Source of the DNA: an uncultured Bacteroidales bacterium
GTDB lineage: Bacteria; Bacteroidota; Bacteroidia; Bacteroidales; UBA932
Assembly: GCA_900545245.1 (NCBI GenBank)
Contig: UQYV01000048.1
Coordinates: 1-25,147 of the forward strand
Length of the DNA: 25,147 nucleotides
Reading direction: 5' to 3'
In this document: positions 6,729-14,289 of the stretch, in pieces
Layout: the number at the start of each line of letters is the position of its first letter
How positions within the stretch are numbered: the stretch's first letter is position 1
Made by a program: the position numbers and the translations under genes
The notes under the pieces: model-generated
Seen by the model: the letters and a program-made list of their open reading frames with translations, nothing else
Told to the model about the DNA's origin: nothing
Database searches by the model: none

Positions 6729-7526
6729 ATGGAAGAGTACAAACAGGACAGGGAAAAGCAGAGAAAGCTGTCACGTGTGGCCGGGATTGGCCTCACGCTG
6801 GTGCTTCACGCTGCTGCGTTGTCCTGCGCGTGCTTTGCCGGAATGACATATCTGGACCCGCCACCACCGGAGAGAGAGGAAATCTTGATTGACTTCGACG
6901 AACCGGAGGTGGAGATAAGGAAGCCGGAAAGAAGATGGAGCCGGACGAGTTTGAAGTCGTCGGAACCGGACAGGACAAGACCGGACGAGATTGTGAAGAT
7001 GTCAAAGGCACAACTGGAGGGGACAAAACAGAACGTCGCGCAGGAGGCGACAGTGGGACCTGACGGTGATGTGGAGGTGAATGAGCCCAAACGCGAGAAG
7101 GAAATAAACAAAAGAGCGCTGTTCCATGCCGCCGACAACCCGGATGCAAAGGATACTCTTGCACCACAGACAGCCCGCACGGCAAGCGACGAACTTGAAA
7201 CAGGACATGCAGGCGGGAACGTCGAGCGCGGAAAAGTTTCCGGTGAGCCGAATGCAAGGCTTGAGGGACGCAGCGTTGTGGGGCATCTTGCGCGGCCGGC
7301 CTACAACATACAGAAGGAAGGCACGGTCGTTGTTAGGATAGTCGTCGATCAAAACGGGAAGGTCATAAAGGCCATTCCTGGCTTCGACGGGACCACTGTC
7401 ACTGACAAGTCATTGTGGAATGCTGCGAGGAATGCTGCAATGTCAGCGAAGTTCTCGAAGACGACGGATGTGACGGAGATAGAACAATACGGGACGATTA
7501 CATATATATTCAAGTTGACAAAATAA
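6729..7526 (+). CDS. tonB: TonB-family energy transducer
   Basis: 265 residues from the ATG at 6729; the frame is open further upstream into exbD but an ATG 28 bp after the exbD stop is the sensible start. N-terminal membrane anchor at ~17-39 (RVAGIGLTLVLHAAALSCAC), then a PPPPERE run, a charged spacer, and a C-terminal domain (residues ~190-265) with ARPAYNIQKEGTVVVRIVVD and NGKVIKAIPG, the arrangement usual for Bacteroidota TonB/TolA-like proteins. It transmits ExbBD energy across the periplasm to outer-membrane receptors. The final ITYIFKLTK matches the end of these domains. A TolA-like role cannot be ruled out from sequence. Confidence 0.82.
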   Translation: MEEYKQDREKQRKLSRVAGIGLTLVLHAAALSCACFAGMTYLDPPPPEREEILIDFDEPEVEIRKPERRWSRTSLKSSEPDRTRPDEIVKMSKAQLEGTKQNVAQEATVGPDGDVEVNEPKREKEINKRALFHAADNPDAKDTLAPQTARTASDELETGHAGGNVERGKVSGEPNARLEGRSVVGHLARPAYNIQKEGTVVVRIVVDQNGKVIKAIPGFDGTTVTDKSLWNAARNAAMSAKFSKTTDVTEIEQYGTITYIFKLTK

Positions 7527-7553
7527 TGTCCCTACAGATAATAAATAAACAGA

Positions 7554-7567
7554 CTGACGCGAGTCAG
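7554..7567 (+). promoter_or_regulatory. Small GNRA-capped hairpin between tonB and rluB
   Basis: CTGAC-GCGA-GTCAG: a 5-bp stem closed by a GCGA (GNRA) tetraloop, followed nine bases later by ATTTTT. It may be a weak terminator or a processing signal in the leader of the pseudouridine synthase gene; no consensus promoter is seen nearby. Confidence 0.35.
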
Positions 7568-7602
7568 AGTATAAATTTTTAAACGCCGAAAGGCACAAAC
7601 TA

Positions 7603-9099
7603 ATGGAGTACAACGAAAAGAGTGGCAACGACCACAGCAGCGAAGGCCGTAGGGAGTACGGCAGCAACGATTCAAGACCTTACAGGTCAGGTTCAGAGAA
7701 CGGCGGAAGGCGCCGCATCGTCACAAGAAAGAGGGATGACCGTCCATATATGACATCATCCGACACACCATCATCCTTCGGAGAAAGGAGGGAACATCGC
7801 CCTTACGGAGAAAACCGCAGGCCGTATGGCGAGAGAAAAAATTTTGGTGACAGGCCGGCAAGACCGTACCGTTCATCAGAAGGCGGCGAAAATGGAGAAA
7901 GAAACGAGCGCAGGTCATACGGTGACAGACAGTCATTCGGAGGCAACAGACGCCCGTATGGAGACAGAAAACCATCGTTCGGAGGAAGGCCGGACGGCGA
8001 GAGAAGGCCATACAGATCATCATCAGATGGAGGAAATAATTACGGGGAACATCGTTCTTATGGCGACAGGAAACCGTCTTTCAACGGAGAAAGGCCATCC
8101 GGTGAGCATCGCAATTTCGGCGAAAACAGGAGACCGTCATACGGCGAGGGAAGGAAGCCATCGTTCGGCGGCGACAGAAAGCCAGGATTCAAGAAGGCTG
8201 CTCCGGGAGGAAAACCTGGATTCGGCGGAAAGATGGGAGCAAAAGGCGGCAAGAAGCGTCCGGCACCGAAACCGATGTTCCGCTCTGAGGACGAGAGCGG
8301 AATCGGACAGATGATTGACAGAAGAAAAGCATTCGAAAACGAAAGGCTGTCTGACAACGACAATGTGGCAATTCCGTTCAAGGAGGAGTGCCGTCTGAAC
8401 AAATACATCGCAAATTCCGGAATATGCTCAAGGCGCGAGGCCGACAACTTCATCCTCGCGGGCTGTGTGACAGTCAACGGAAATGTCGTCACTGAACTCG
8501 GAACAAAAATCAACGTCACCAAGGACGATGTCCGCTTCAACGGAGAGAGGCTTCACGGTGAGGAGAAGGTCTACATCGTGATGAACAAGCCGAAGGGGTT
8601 CGTGACCACGACTTCCGATCCGCACGCCGAGAAGACAGTGATGGAACTTCTCAAGAAGTGTACTGCTCGGGTGTTCCCTGTCGGACGTCTCGACAAGAAC
8701 ACCACGGGAGTGCTGATGTTCACCAACGATGGAGAGATTGCTGAAAGGCTTACGCACCCGGCATACGACAAGAAGAAAATCTATCAGGTTTCGCTTGACA
8801 AGGACCTCACTCAGGAGGATTACGACAAGATTATGGCAGGTGTGACACTCTCTGACGGAGATGTTGCGGCAGACGCCCTCGACTACATCGAGGAGAATGA
8901 TCACCGCAAGATAGGAATTGAAATTCACTCCGGCAAGAACCGCATCGTCCGCCGCATCTTCGAATCGCTCGGCTACGACGTGAAAGCGCTTGACAGGGTC
9001 TATTTCGCGGGACTCACCAAGAAGAACCTCAAGAGGGGCGACTGGAGATACCTCACGGAGGGCGAGGTCAACATCCTCAAGATGGGCGCGTACATTTAG
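7603..9099 (+). CDS. rluB: 23S rRNA pseudouridine synthase (RluB-like) with long basic disordered N-terminus
   Basis: 498 residues. The C-terminal half is a complete RsuA/RluB-family enzyme: an S4 RNA-binding domain at ~262-310 (RLNKYIANSGICSRREADNF) and the catalytic domain with GRLDKNTTGVLMFTNDGE, whose Asp364 is the expected nucleophile that isomerises uridine to pseudouridine, and a KNRIVRRIFESLGY motif. Members of this branch modify the peptidyl-transferase region of 23S rRNA or, if RsuA/RluE/RluF-like, another site; the exact target cannot be read. Residues 1-235 are low complexity, rich in Arg, Gly, Ser, Tyr and Asp, with degenerate units such as RRPYGDRKPSFGG, resembling RGG/RSY-type RNA-binding tails. 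Extended tails occur in Bacteroidota homologues, but this one is about as long as the enzyme. Era follows. Confidence 0.9.
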   Translation: MEYNEKSGNDHSSEGRREYGSNDSRPYRSGSENGGRRRIVTRKRDDRPYMTSSDTPSSFGERREHRPYGENRRPYGERKNFGDRPARPYRSSEGGENGERNERRSYGDRQSFGGNRRPYGDRKPSFGGRPDGERRPYRSSSDGGNNYGEHRSYGDRKPSFNGERPSGEHRNFGENRRPSYGEGRKPSFGGDRKPGFKKAAPGGKPGFGGKMGAKGGKKRPAPKPMFRSEDESGIGQMIDRRKAFENERLSDNDNVAIPFKEECRLNKYIANSGICSRREADNFILAGCVTVNGNVVTELGTKINVTKDDVRFNGERLHGEEKVYIVMNKPKGFVTTTSDPHAEKTVMELLKKCTARVFPVGRLDKNTTGVLMFTNDGEIAERLTHPAYDKKKIYQVSLDKDLTQEDYDKIMAGVTLSDGDVAADALDYIEENDHRKIGIEIHSGKNRIVRRIFESLGYDVKALDRVYFAGLTKKNLKRGDWRYLTEGEVNILKMGAYI

Positions 9100-9117
9100 A
9101 CCGCGTACAAGTTGCAA

Positions 9118-9154
9118 TGGAAGGATGGGAGGAGGCTTTCATCCTTTCGGTTTT
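9118..9154 (+). terminator. Weak hairpin between rluB and era
   Basis: AAGGATG (9121-9127) pairs with CATCCTT (9140-9146), extendable by wobble pairs, followed by TCGGTTTT. The 12-nt loop holds GGAGGAGG. It could be a leaky terminator, or it could mask a Shine-Dalgarno-like stretch ahead of era; both are inference. Confidence 0.35.
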
Positions 9155-9162
9155 GAGTGACT

Positions 9163-10071
9163 ATGGAAGACAAAACGAATAAGGAAACCACAAAGCACAG
9201 AGCTGGATTTGTCAACATCATCGGTAATCCGAATGTAGGCAAATCCACTCTCATGAATGCCCTTGTCGGCGAGAAACTGTCAATTGTGACGGCCAAGGCA
9301 CAGACGACGCGGCATAGGATTATGGGAATAGTGAACGGGGATGACTATCAGATTGTCTATTCCGACACCCCAGGCATCTTGAAGCCGAACTACAGGTTAC
9401 AAGAGAGCATGATGAATTTCGTGGAGACGGCAATCGGAGACGCGGACATCATCCTTTATGTGACAGACACCGTGGAGAAGCCGGACAAAAACGAGGAATG
9501 GATTGCTAAACTCCAGAAGCTCGAATGCCCGATTGTGTTGGTTATCAACAAGATAGACATAAGCACTCAGGAAAAGGTGCTGGAACTGATGGCCTGGTGG
9601 AAGGAAAGGCTGCCGAATGCGACCATATTCCCTGCATCCGCACAAGAAAGGTTCAACCTCGACAACATCTACGATGCAATTGTCACCGCCCTGCCTGTCG
9701 CTCCGCCGTGGTACGACAAGGACGTGTTCACGGACAAGAACCTGCGATTCTTCGCTTCGGAGATTATCCGCGAGAAGATTTTCCTGAACTATTCGCAGGA
9801 GGTGCCGTACAGCTGCGAGGTCGTTGTGGAGCAGTTCCATGAGGGTGAGGAGAGATATGAAATCAGCGCCGTCATCTACGTGATGAGGGAATCCCAGAAG
9901 GGGATCATCATCGGAAAGGGTGGTGCTATGCTGAAGAAGGTCGGCACACAGGCGCGCATCGATATGGAAGATTTCTTTCAGAAGAAAGTCTTCCTCAACC
10001 TCTTCGTCAAGGTCGATGACGGATGGAGGGAGAGCAAGAAAGAACTGAAGAGATTCGGTTACGAATGGTAA
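9163..10071 (+). CDS. era: GTPase Era
   Basis: 302 residues from the ATG at 9163 (a GTG six bases earlier is also in frame). Era binds the 3' end of 16S rRNA and assists 30S maturation. GTPase motifs are all present: G1 GNPNVGKST, G2 region TTRHRI, G3 DTPG, G4 NKID, and SAQ at the G5 position. The C-terminal KH domain shows GIIIGKGGAMLKKVG. The length is typical. It is followed after 14 bp by the topoisomerase gene and preceded by the rRNA pseudouridine synthase, so two ribosome-maturation genes are adjacent. Confidence 0.97.
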   Translation: MEDKTNKETTKHRAGFVNIIGNPNVGKSTLMNALVGEKLSIVTAKAQTTRHRIMGIVNGDDYQIVYSDTPGILKPNYRLQESMMNFVETAIGDADIILYVTDTVEKPDKNEEWIAKLQKLECPIVLVINKIDISTQEKVLELMAWWKERLPNATIFPASAQERFNLDNIYDAIVTALPVAPPWYDKDVFTDKNLRFFASEIIREKIFLNYSQEVPYSCEVVVEQFHEGEERYEISAVIYVMRESQKGIIIGKGGAMLKKVGTQARIDMEDFFQKKVFLNLFVKVDDGWRESKKELKRFGYEW

Positions 10072-10085
10072 ATAGATAACTGATT

Positions 10086-12932
10086 ATGAGCAAGAAAGAC
10101 GATTTGGAAACGCCGGAGAACGAAGAACTCGGGAACAATGGTTCCGCAGAAATGGCCTCGTCTGACGAGGAACGCGAAAACGTGGCGATGGACGCTGACG
10201 GAGAGGAATCCGAACTTTCAGATGACGACGACGCCGAGGTTCCCGATGGGGAGGCCTCCGGGAAGTTTAACAAACTTCTCGGGGAAGACAGCCGGCATTT
10301 CAAACTGTCCGGAATGTTCAAGGATTGGTATCTGGACTATGCGTCCTACACAATCCTCTATAGGGCTGTGCCGCACATAGTCGATGGGCTGAAGCCTGTG
10401 CAGAGGCGTGTCCTTCACGCAATGTACAAGATTGACGACGGGGCCTACACCAAGGTCGCGAACATCATCGGACAGGCCATGCAGTATCACCCCCACGGTG
10501 ACGCATCCATCGGAGGCGCCCTCGTACAGCTCGGTCAGAAAGGGCTGCTGATTGACTGCCAGGGAAACTGGGGAAGCATCATCACAGGAGACGCCAACGC
10601 TGCTCCGCGATACATCGAGGCGCGTTTGAGCAAGTTTGCCAAGGAAGTCGTGTTCAACCCGAAAACGACCCCGTGGATGACTTCATACGACGGTCGCAAC
10701 CAGGAACCTGTAGAACTTCCGGTGAAGTTCCCGCTACTGCTCGCGCAGGGCACCGAAGGCATCGCCGCAGGCCTTGCCTCGAAGATTCTCCCGCACAATT
10801 TCAACGAGCTGATTGACGCTTCGATAGCCATACTGGAGGACAAGCCGTTCGAGATTCTCCCGGACTTCCCTACCGGCGGCTACGCGGACTGTTCGCGTTA
10901 CAACAACGGACGGCGCGGCGGAGTGATAAAGGTGCGTGCCAAAATCGAGAAAATCGACAAGAACACCATCGCCGTCACAGAAATCCCCTACGGAAAGACG
11001 ACCCACCTCCTGATCGACTCTATTCTCAAGGCGAAGGACAAGGGTAAGATAAAGATTCGCAAGATTGAGGACCTCACCACCGAGAAGGCGGAGATATTGA
11101 TTCATCTCCCGAACGACGTCTCGCCGGACAAAACGATTGACGCGCTCTACGCATTCACGGATTGCGAGGTTTCCATATCCCCGAATACATGCGTCATCGT
11201 CGACAAGAAGCCTCAGTTCCTCGGGGTAGATGAAGTCCTGCGCTATGACACTCTCCACACGGAAGACCTTCTCCGTCAGGAACTTGAGATTCGTCTCGGC
11301 GAACTCGAAAGCGACTGGCACTACAATTCTCTCGAACGCATATTCTTCGAGCAGAGGGTCTATAAGATTCTAGAAAAGGACGACGCTAAGACATGGGAAA
11401 TCCAGTTGAAGGAAGTGTTTGCGAAGATGAAGGAATATCAGAGCCTTCTCAAGCGCGAAATCCTCATGGAGGACATTCTCAAACTTGTCGAGAAGCCTGT
11501 GCGCAAGATCTCAAAGTTCGACACGAAGGCAATTGACGAAAAGATCCGGAGCATCGAGGACGAGATGGACGAGGTACGCAACAATCTCGAACACCTCACG
11601 GAATACACGATAAGGTGGTTCAGCAACCTCAAGAAGAAATACGGCAAGGACTGGCCGAGGCATACGGAAATCACAGGATTCGAGAGCATCGCCGCGACTA
11701 AGGTCGTGAACAACAATGCGAAACTCTACGCCAACCGTGCCGAGGGATTCGTGGGAATCGGGCTGAAGAAGGACGAGAATACGGAGTTCGTCTGCGACTG
11801 CTCGGATATGTCCGAATTTGTCGTGATTATGAAGGACGGCAAGTACAAGGTGATGAAGGTCGGGGAGAAGGTCTATGTAGGGCAGGATTTCCTCTATGTG
11901 GGGCTGTTTAACCGTGGCGATGAGCGGACGATTTACAATGTGATTTACCGTGACGGAAAAGGACCGGTCAGCTACGCGAAGAGGTTTGCGCTCACTTCGA
12001 TTACCCGTGACAAGGACTATGACATCACGCAGGGCACGCCTGGTTCCTTGATTCAGTGGCTTACGGTCAATCCTAACGGCGAGGCAGAGACGGTGAAGGT
12101 CTATCTCAAGGCGAAGCCGAAGCTGAAGAAGCTCATCGACGAATATGACTTCTCGCAGCTCGACATCAAAGGACGAGGCTCTCGCGGAAACGTCGTGGCG
12201 AAGAAGAACGCTGTGCAGAAGATTGCGCTCAAGTCCAAGGGAGCATCGACCATCGGCGGCAAGGACATCTGGTTCGACGCCGACATCCAGAAGCTCAACG
12301 ACGAAGAGCGCGGAGAGTATCTCGGACAGTTCAACACCGGTGACCACATTCTCGCGGTGTTCAAGGACGGAACCTACTACACCACAAGTTTCGACCTGAG
12401 CAGCCGCTACCAGGGAGAACTTCTCCTCATAGAGAAATACGAGGTCGGCAAGACATTCACCGCACTCTACTACGACAAGGCAGCGAAGTCATTCTATGTC
12501 AAGAGGTTCTCTTTCGACGTGAGCGACAACAACCCCGTTCCGTTCATCGCGGACAGCAAAGGGTCGTATCTTGTAGCCCTGAGCGAGGACAGACATCCGC
12601 AATTCGAGATTGTCTTTGGCGGAAAGCACGCGCACCGCGAGCCCGAGAAGGTCGATGCCGAGGAGTTCATAGCGAAGAAGGGTCTGACAGCAAAGGGAAA
12701 GAAGGTCAGTGCGATGGACGTCAAGAAGGTGCGCTTTGTCGAGCCGCTCGTAAAGCCGGAGGATGAGGCCGTGGAGACAGACGGTTCAGAAGGCGTTGAC
12801 GTGGCCGAGACAGCGGAAGTTCCTGCAGCAACTCAGGCAAAGGACGAGGTGAAGAGCGAGGCGACTGTCGTGCAGGTAAGCCCGGACGAGCCGTTAGATC
12901 TGAACTTAGACGACGAACCAACGCTCTTTTGA
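10086..12932 (+). CDS. parC: DNA gyrase/topoisomerase IV subunit A (ParC-type)
   Basis: 948 residues. Type IIA topoisomerase breakage-reunion subunit that works with a GyrB/ParE partner encoded elsewhere to decatenate or supercoil DNA. Residues 1-58 are an acidic disordered extension. Then DYASYTILYRAVPHIVDGLK, the HPHGD motif (residues ~135-139), and catalytic Tyr176 in AAPRYIEARLSK. The C-terminal half has the beta-pinwheel region and ends in an acidic tail. Bacteroidota usually encode a GyrA and this longer ParC-like form; the KFNKLL---HFKLSGMFKDWYLDYAS start favours ParC. At the positions equivalent to E. coli GyrA Ser83 and Asp87 it has Ala140 and Gly144. Its TGA stop overlaps the ATG of the next gene by one base. 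Confidence 0.92.
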   Translation: MSKKDDLETPENEELGNNGSAEMASSDEERENVAMDADGEESELSDDDDAEVPDGEASGKFNKLLGEDSRHFKLSGMFKDWYLDYASYTILYRAVPHIVDGLKPVQRRVLHAMYKIDDGAYTKVANIIGQAMQYHPHGDASIGGALVQLGQKGLLIDCQGNWGSIITGDANAAPRYIEARLSKFAKEVVFNPKTTPWMTSYDGRNQEPVELPVKFPLLLAQGTEGIAAGLASKILPHNFNELIDASIAILEDKPFEILPDFPTGGYADCSRYNNGRRGGVIKVRAKIEKIDKNTIAVTEIPYGKTTHLLIDSILKAKDKGKIKIRKIEDLTTEKAEILIHLPNDVSPDKTIDALYAFTDCEVSISPNTCVIVDKKPQFLGVDEVLRYDTLHTEDLLRQELEIRLGELESDWHYNSLERIFFEQRVYKILEKDDAKTWEIQLKEVFAKMKEYQSLLKREILMEDILKLVEKPVRKISKFDTKAIDEKIRSIEDEMDEVRNNLEHLTEYTIRWFSNLKKKYGKDWPRHTEITGFESIAATKVVNNNAKLYANRAEGFVGIGLKKDENTEFVCDCSDMSEFVVIMKDGKYKVMKVGEKVYVGQDFLYVGLFNRGDERTIYNVIYRDGKGPVSYAKRFALTSITRDKDYDITQGTPGSLIQWLTVNPNGEAETVKVYLKAKPKLKKLIDEYDFSQLDIKGRGSRGNVVAKKNAVQKIALKSKGASTIGGKDIWFDADIQKLNDEERGEYLGQFNTGDHILAVFKDGTYYTTSFDLSSRYQGELLLIEKYEVGKTFTALYYDKAAKSFYVKRFSFDVSDNNPVPFIADSKGSYLVALSEDRHPQFEIVFGGKHAHREPEKVDAEEFIAKKGLTAKGKKVSAMDVKKVRFVEPLVKPEDEAVETDGSEGVDVAETAEVPAATQAKDEVKSEATVVQVSPDEPLDLNLDDEPTLF

Positions 12933-13606
12933 TGATAATAACCTTAATAGGAATGATGGGATGCGGAAAGAGCAGCGTCGGCAGGGAACTGTCGAGGCTG
13001 CTTTCGTTGCCTTTCGTCGATTTGGACGAGCATATCGAAAGCCGTGAGGGACGAAGCATCCGGGATATTTTTGAAAGCGACGGAGAGGCGGCGTTCAGAA
13101 AGATGGAGCTGGAGGCGCTGACGGAGATTCTGTTTCAGGAATCCTCATCAGAGCCAAACCAAGATGCTGCCGGGGAAACGGGCGAAGATTCCCCCCAAAC
13201 AGACTATCCGCAAGCCAAAGAAATGATTCTTGCCCTCGGCGGCGGCACGCTCACCACTCCTGAATGCGCGGAACTTGTAGCAGAGCACACATTCTGCATA
13301 TATCTCAAAACATCCGCAGATGAACTGTTCCGGCGTCTCGAAAGCGAATCAGCAACCCGCCCGATGCTCAACAGCAACACGGCTACAAGCGACGACGCCC
13401 ATCGAAACGTCCCCGTTGGCTCATCCGAAGGAACTCCCCAAAATTCATCCGACACCCACAGACAGCAGCTCCACCAGCGCATCATCCAACTCCTCTCCCA
13501 GCGCGAGCCCATATACGAAAAGACCGCCCGCTACACAATCTCAACAGACGGCCTCTCAATACCCAAAATCGCAGAAAAAATCGAGTTATCGCACGATAAT
13601 AAATAA
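12932..13606 (+). CDS. aroK: Shikimate kinase with two low-complexity insertions
   Basis: 224 residues against roughly 170 for typical AroK. It phosphorylates shikimate at the 3-OH in aromatic amino acid synthesis. Visible motifs: P-loop GMMGCGKSS (residues 7-15), substrate-binding DLD (30-32), SIRDIFESDGEAAFR, GGG (103-105), LID arginine in RPML (Arg143) and REPIYEKTA near 191-199. Two insertions break the fold: about residues 70-95 (acidic, Ser/Gly-rich) between the helix after the shikimate site and the IL-LGGG strand, and about 147-177 (Asn/Ser/Thr-rich) in the mobile LID. All key residues survive, so activity is likely. The ATG overlaps the topoisomerase stop (TGATG), implying translational coupling. 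Confidence 0.9.
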   Translation: MIITLIGMMGCGKSSVGRELSRLLSLPFVDLDEHIESREGRSIRDIFESDGEAAFRKMELEALTEILFQESSSEPNQDAAGETGEDSPQTDYPQAKEMILALGGGTLTTPECAELVAEHTFCIYLKTSADELFRRLESESATRPMLNSNTATSDDAHRNVPVGSSEGTPQNSSDTHRQQLHQRIIQLLSQREPIYEKTARYTISTDGLSIPKIAEKIELSHDNK

Positions 13607-13653
13607 AATAGTTGTGCGATAAGTGGCTTAAAAACCGAGTTATCGCACAACTA
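13582..13653. repeat. 14-bp inverted repeat plus direct repeat after aroK
   Basis: Perfect inverted repeat: 13609-13622 (TAGTTGTGCGATAA) with 13640-13653 (TTATCGCACAACTA), 17-nt loop. The right arm's CGAGTTATCGCAC (13636-13648) is also present as a direct copy at 13582-13594, inside the last codons of aroK. On the minus strand the hairpin is followed by TTTTATTTATTA, so it may terminate the convergent META-lipoprotein transcript; no T-tract follows on the plus strand. Confidence 0.75.
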
Positions 13654-13714
13654 CAACAAAGCAGACATGCTCCCCGTCCATTGTCTGGGCAGAGAGTAGC
13701 AAGGTTATTTCCAG

Positions 13715-14209
13715 CTATTCAGCCACCGCAGCAGGCTGGTCTGCGGCAACCGGTTCCCCTGCACTTTCGACAGGCGTGCCGTCATTCTCGTCCTCCTTGA
13801 GTTCAGTTCTCTTAAGTTTCAGGACCTCAGTGCCATCCTTTGAAAGCACTACCGCATTGTCATTATCCTCAAACTTCACTTTCACTCCGGTGTTGAGTCC
13901 ATCGACAACAGCCTTCTCGACATCCGGCGTAGGCCCCAACATCTTAGTAAGTCCGATATTGCCGAACTTTATACCGTCGCCCTTCAGACTGTACTCGCCG
14001 AAGAAATAGTTGATGCTCGTGTTTCCGTGGACACCGCCCTTCCCGTCAAATGAAATTGTAGCCTTGTCAAAGCCAGGCTCAACAGCTGTGCCGCCGGCCT
14101 CGACGATTTCCCAGTCTCCAAGAATCGCCTTTGACACATCAACATTCTTTCCGGTTCCGCAGCTGCAAAGCACGGCCACACTCAAAATCACAAAAATTAA
14201 CTTTTTCAT
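13715..14209 (-). CDS. META-domain lipoprotein
   Basis: 164 residues from the ATG at 14209 (a TTG two codons upstream is rejected). Signal MKKLIFVILSVAVLCSCGTG with lipobox LCSC, so a lipoprotein with lipidated Cys at residue 17. Residues ~30-130 match the META/HslJ fold: LGDWEIVEAGGTAV, ATISFDGKGGVHGNTSINYF, GDGIKFGNIGLTKMLGP. This fold is found in small envelope proteins linked with stress tolerance; a specific activity is not established. The C-terminal 30 residues are an acidic, Ala/Pro-rich tail. It is the last gene of the minus-strand cluster, 80 bp after the OMP fusion gene. Confidence 0.82.
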   Translation of the reverse strand: MKKLIFVILSVAVLCSCGTGKNVDVSKAILGDWEIVEAGGTAVEPGFDKATISFDGKGGVHGNTSINYFFGEYSLKGDGIKFGNIGLTKMLGPTPDVEKAVVDGLNTGVKVKFEDNDNAVVLSKDGTEVLKLKRTELKEDENDGTPVESAGEPVAADQPAAVAE

Positions 14210-14289
14210 AATCAATTGATTTTATTTTTATTAAGTATTCTCGTACATTTATGACTCCGCCTCACACGTTCTATCGGCACGCCTCATAC

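Noticed and set aside
7826..8314. 162-residue frame within the rluB tail
   Set aside because: An alternate reading of the repetitive tail DNA; composition follows from the repeats.
11511..12347. 278-residue minus-strand frame inside the topoisomerase gene
   Set aside because: Long antisense frames are expected in GC-rich coding DNA; no start signal, motif or neighbour supports it.
13612..13800. 62-residue frame after aroK
   Set aside because: Begins inside the inverted repeat, overlaps the META lipoprotein gene, and has low-complexity Arg/Pro/Gln composition without a ribosome-binding site.
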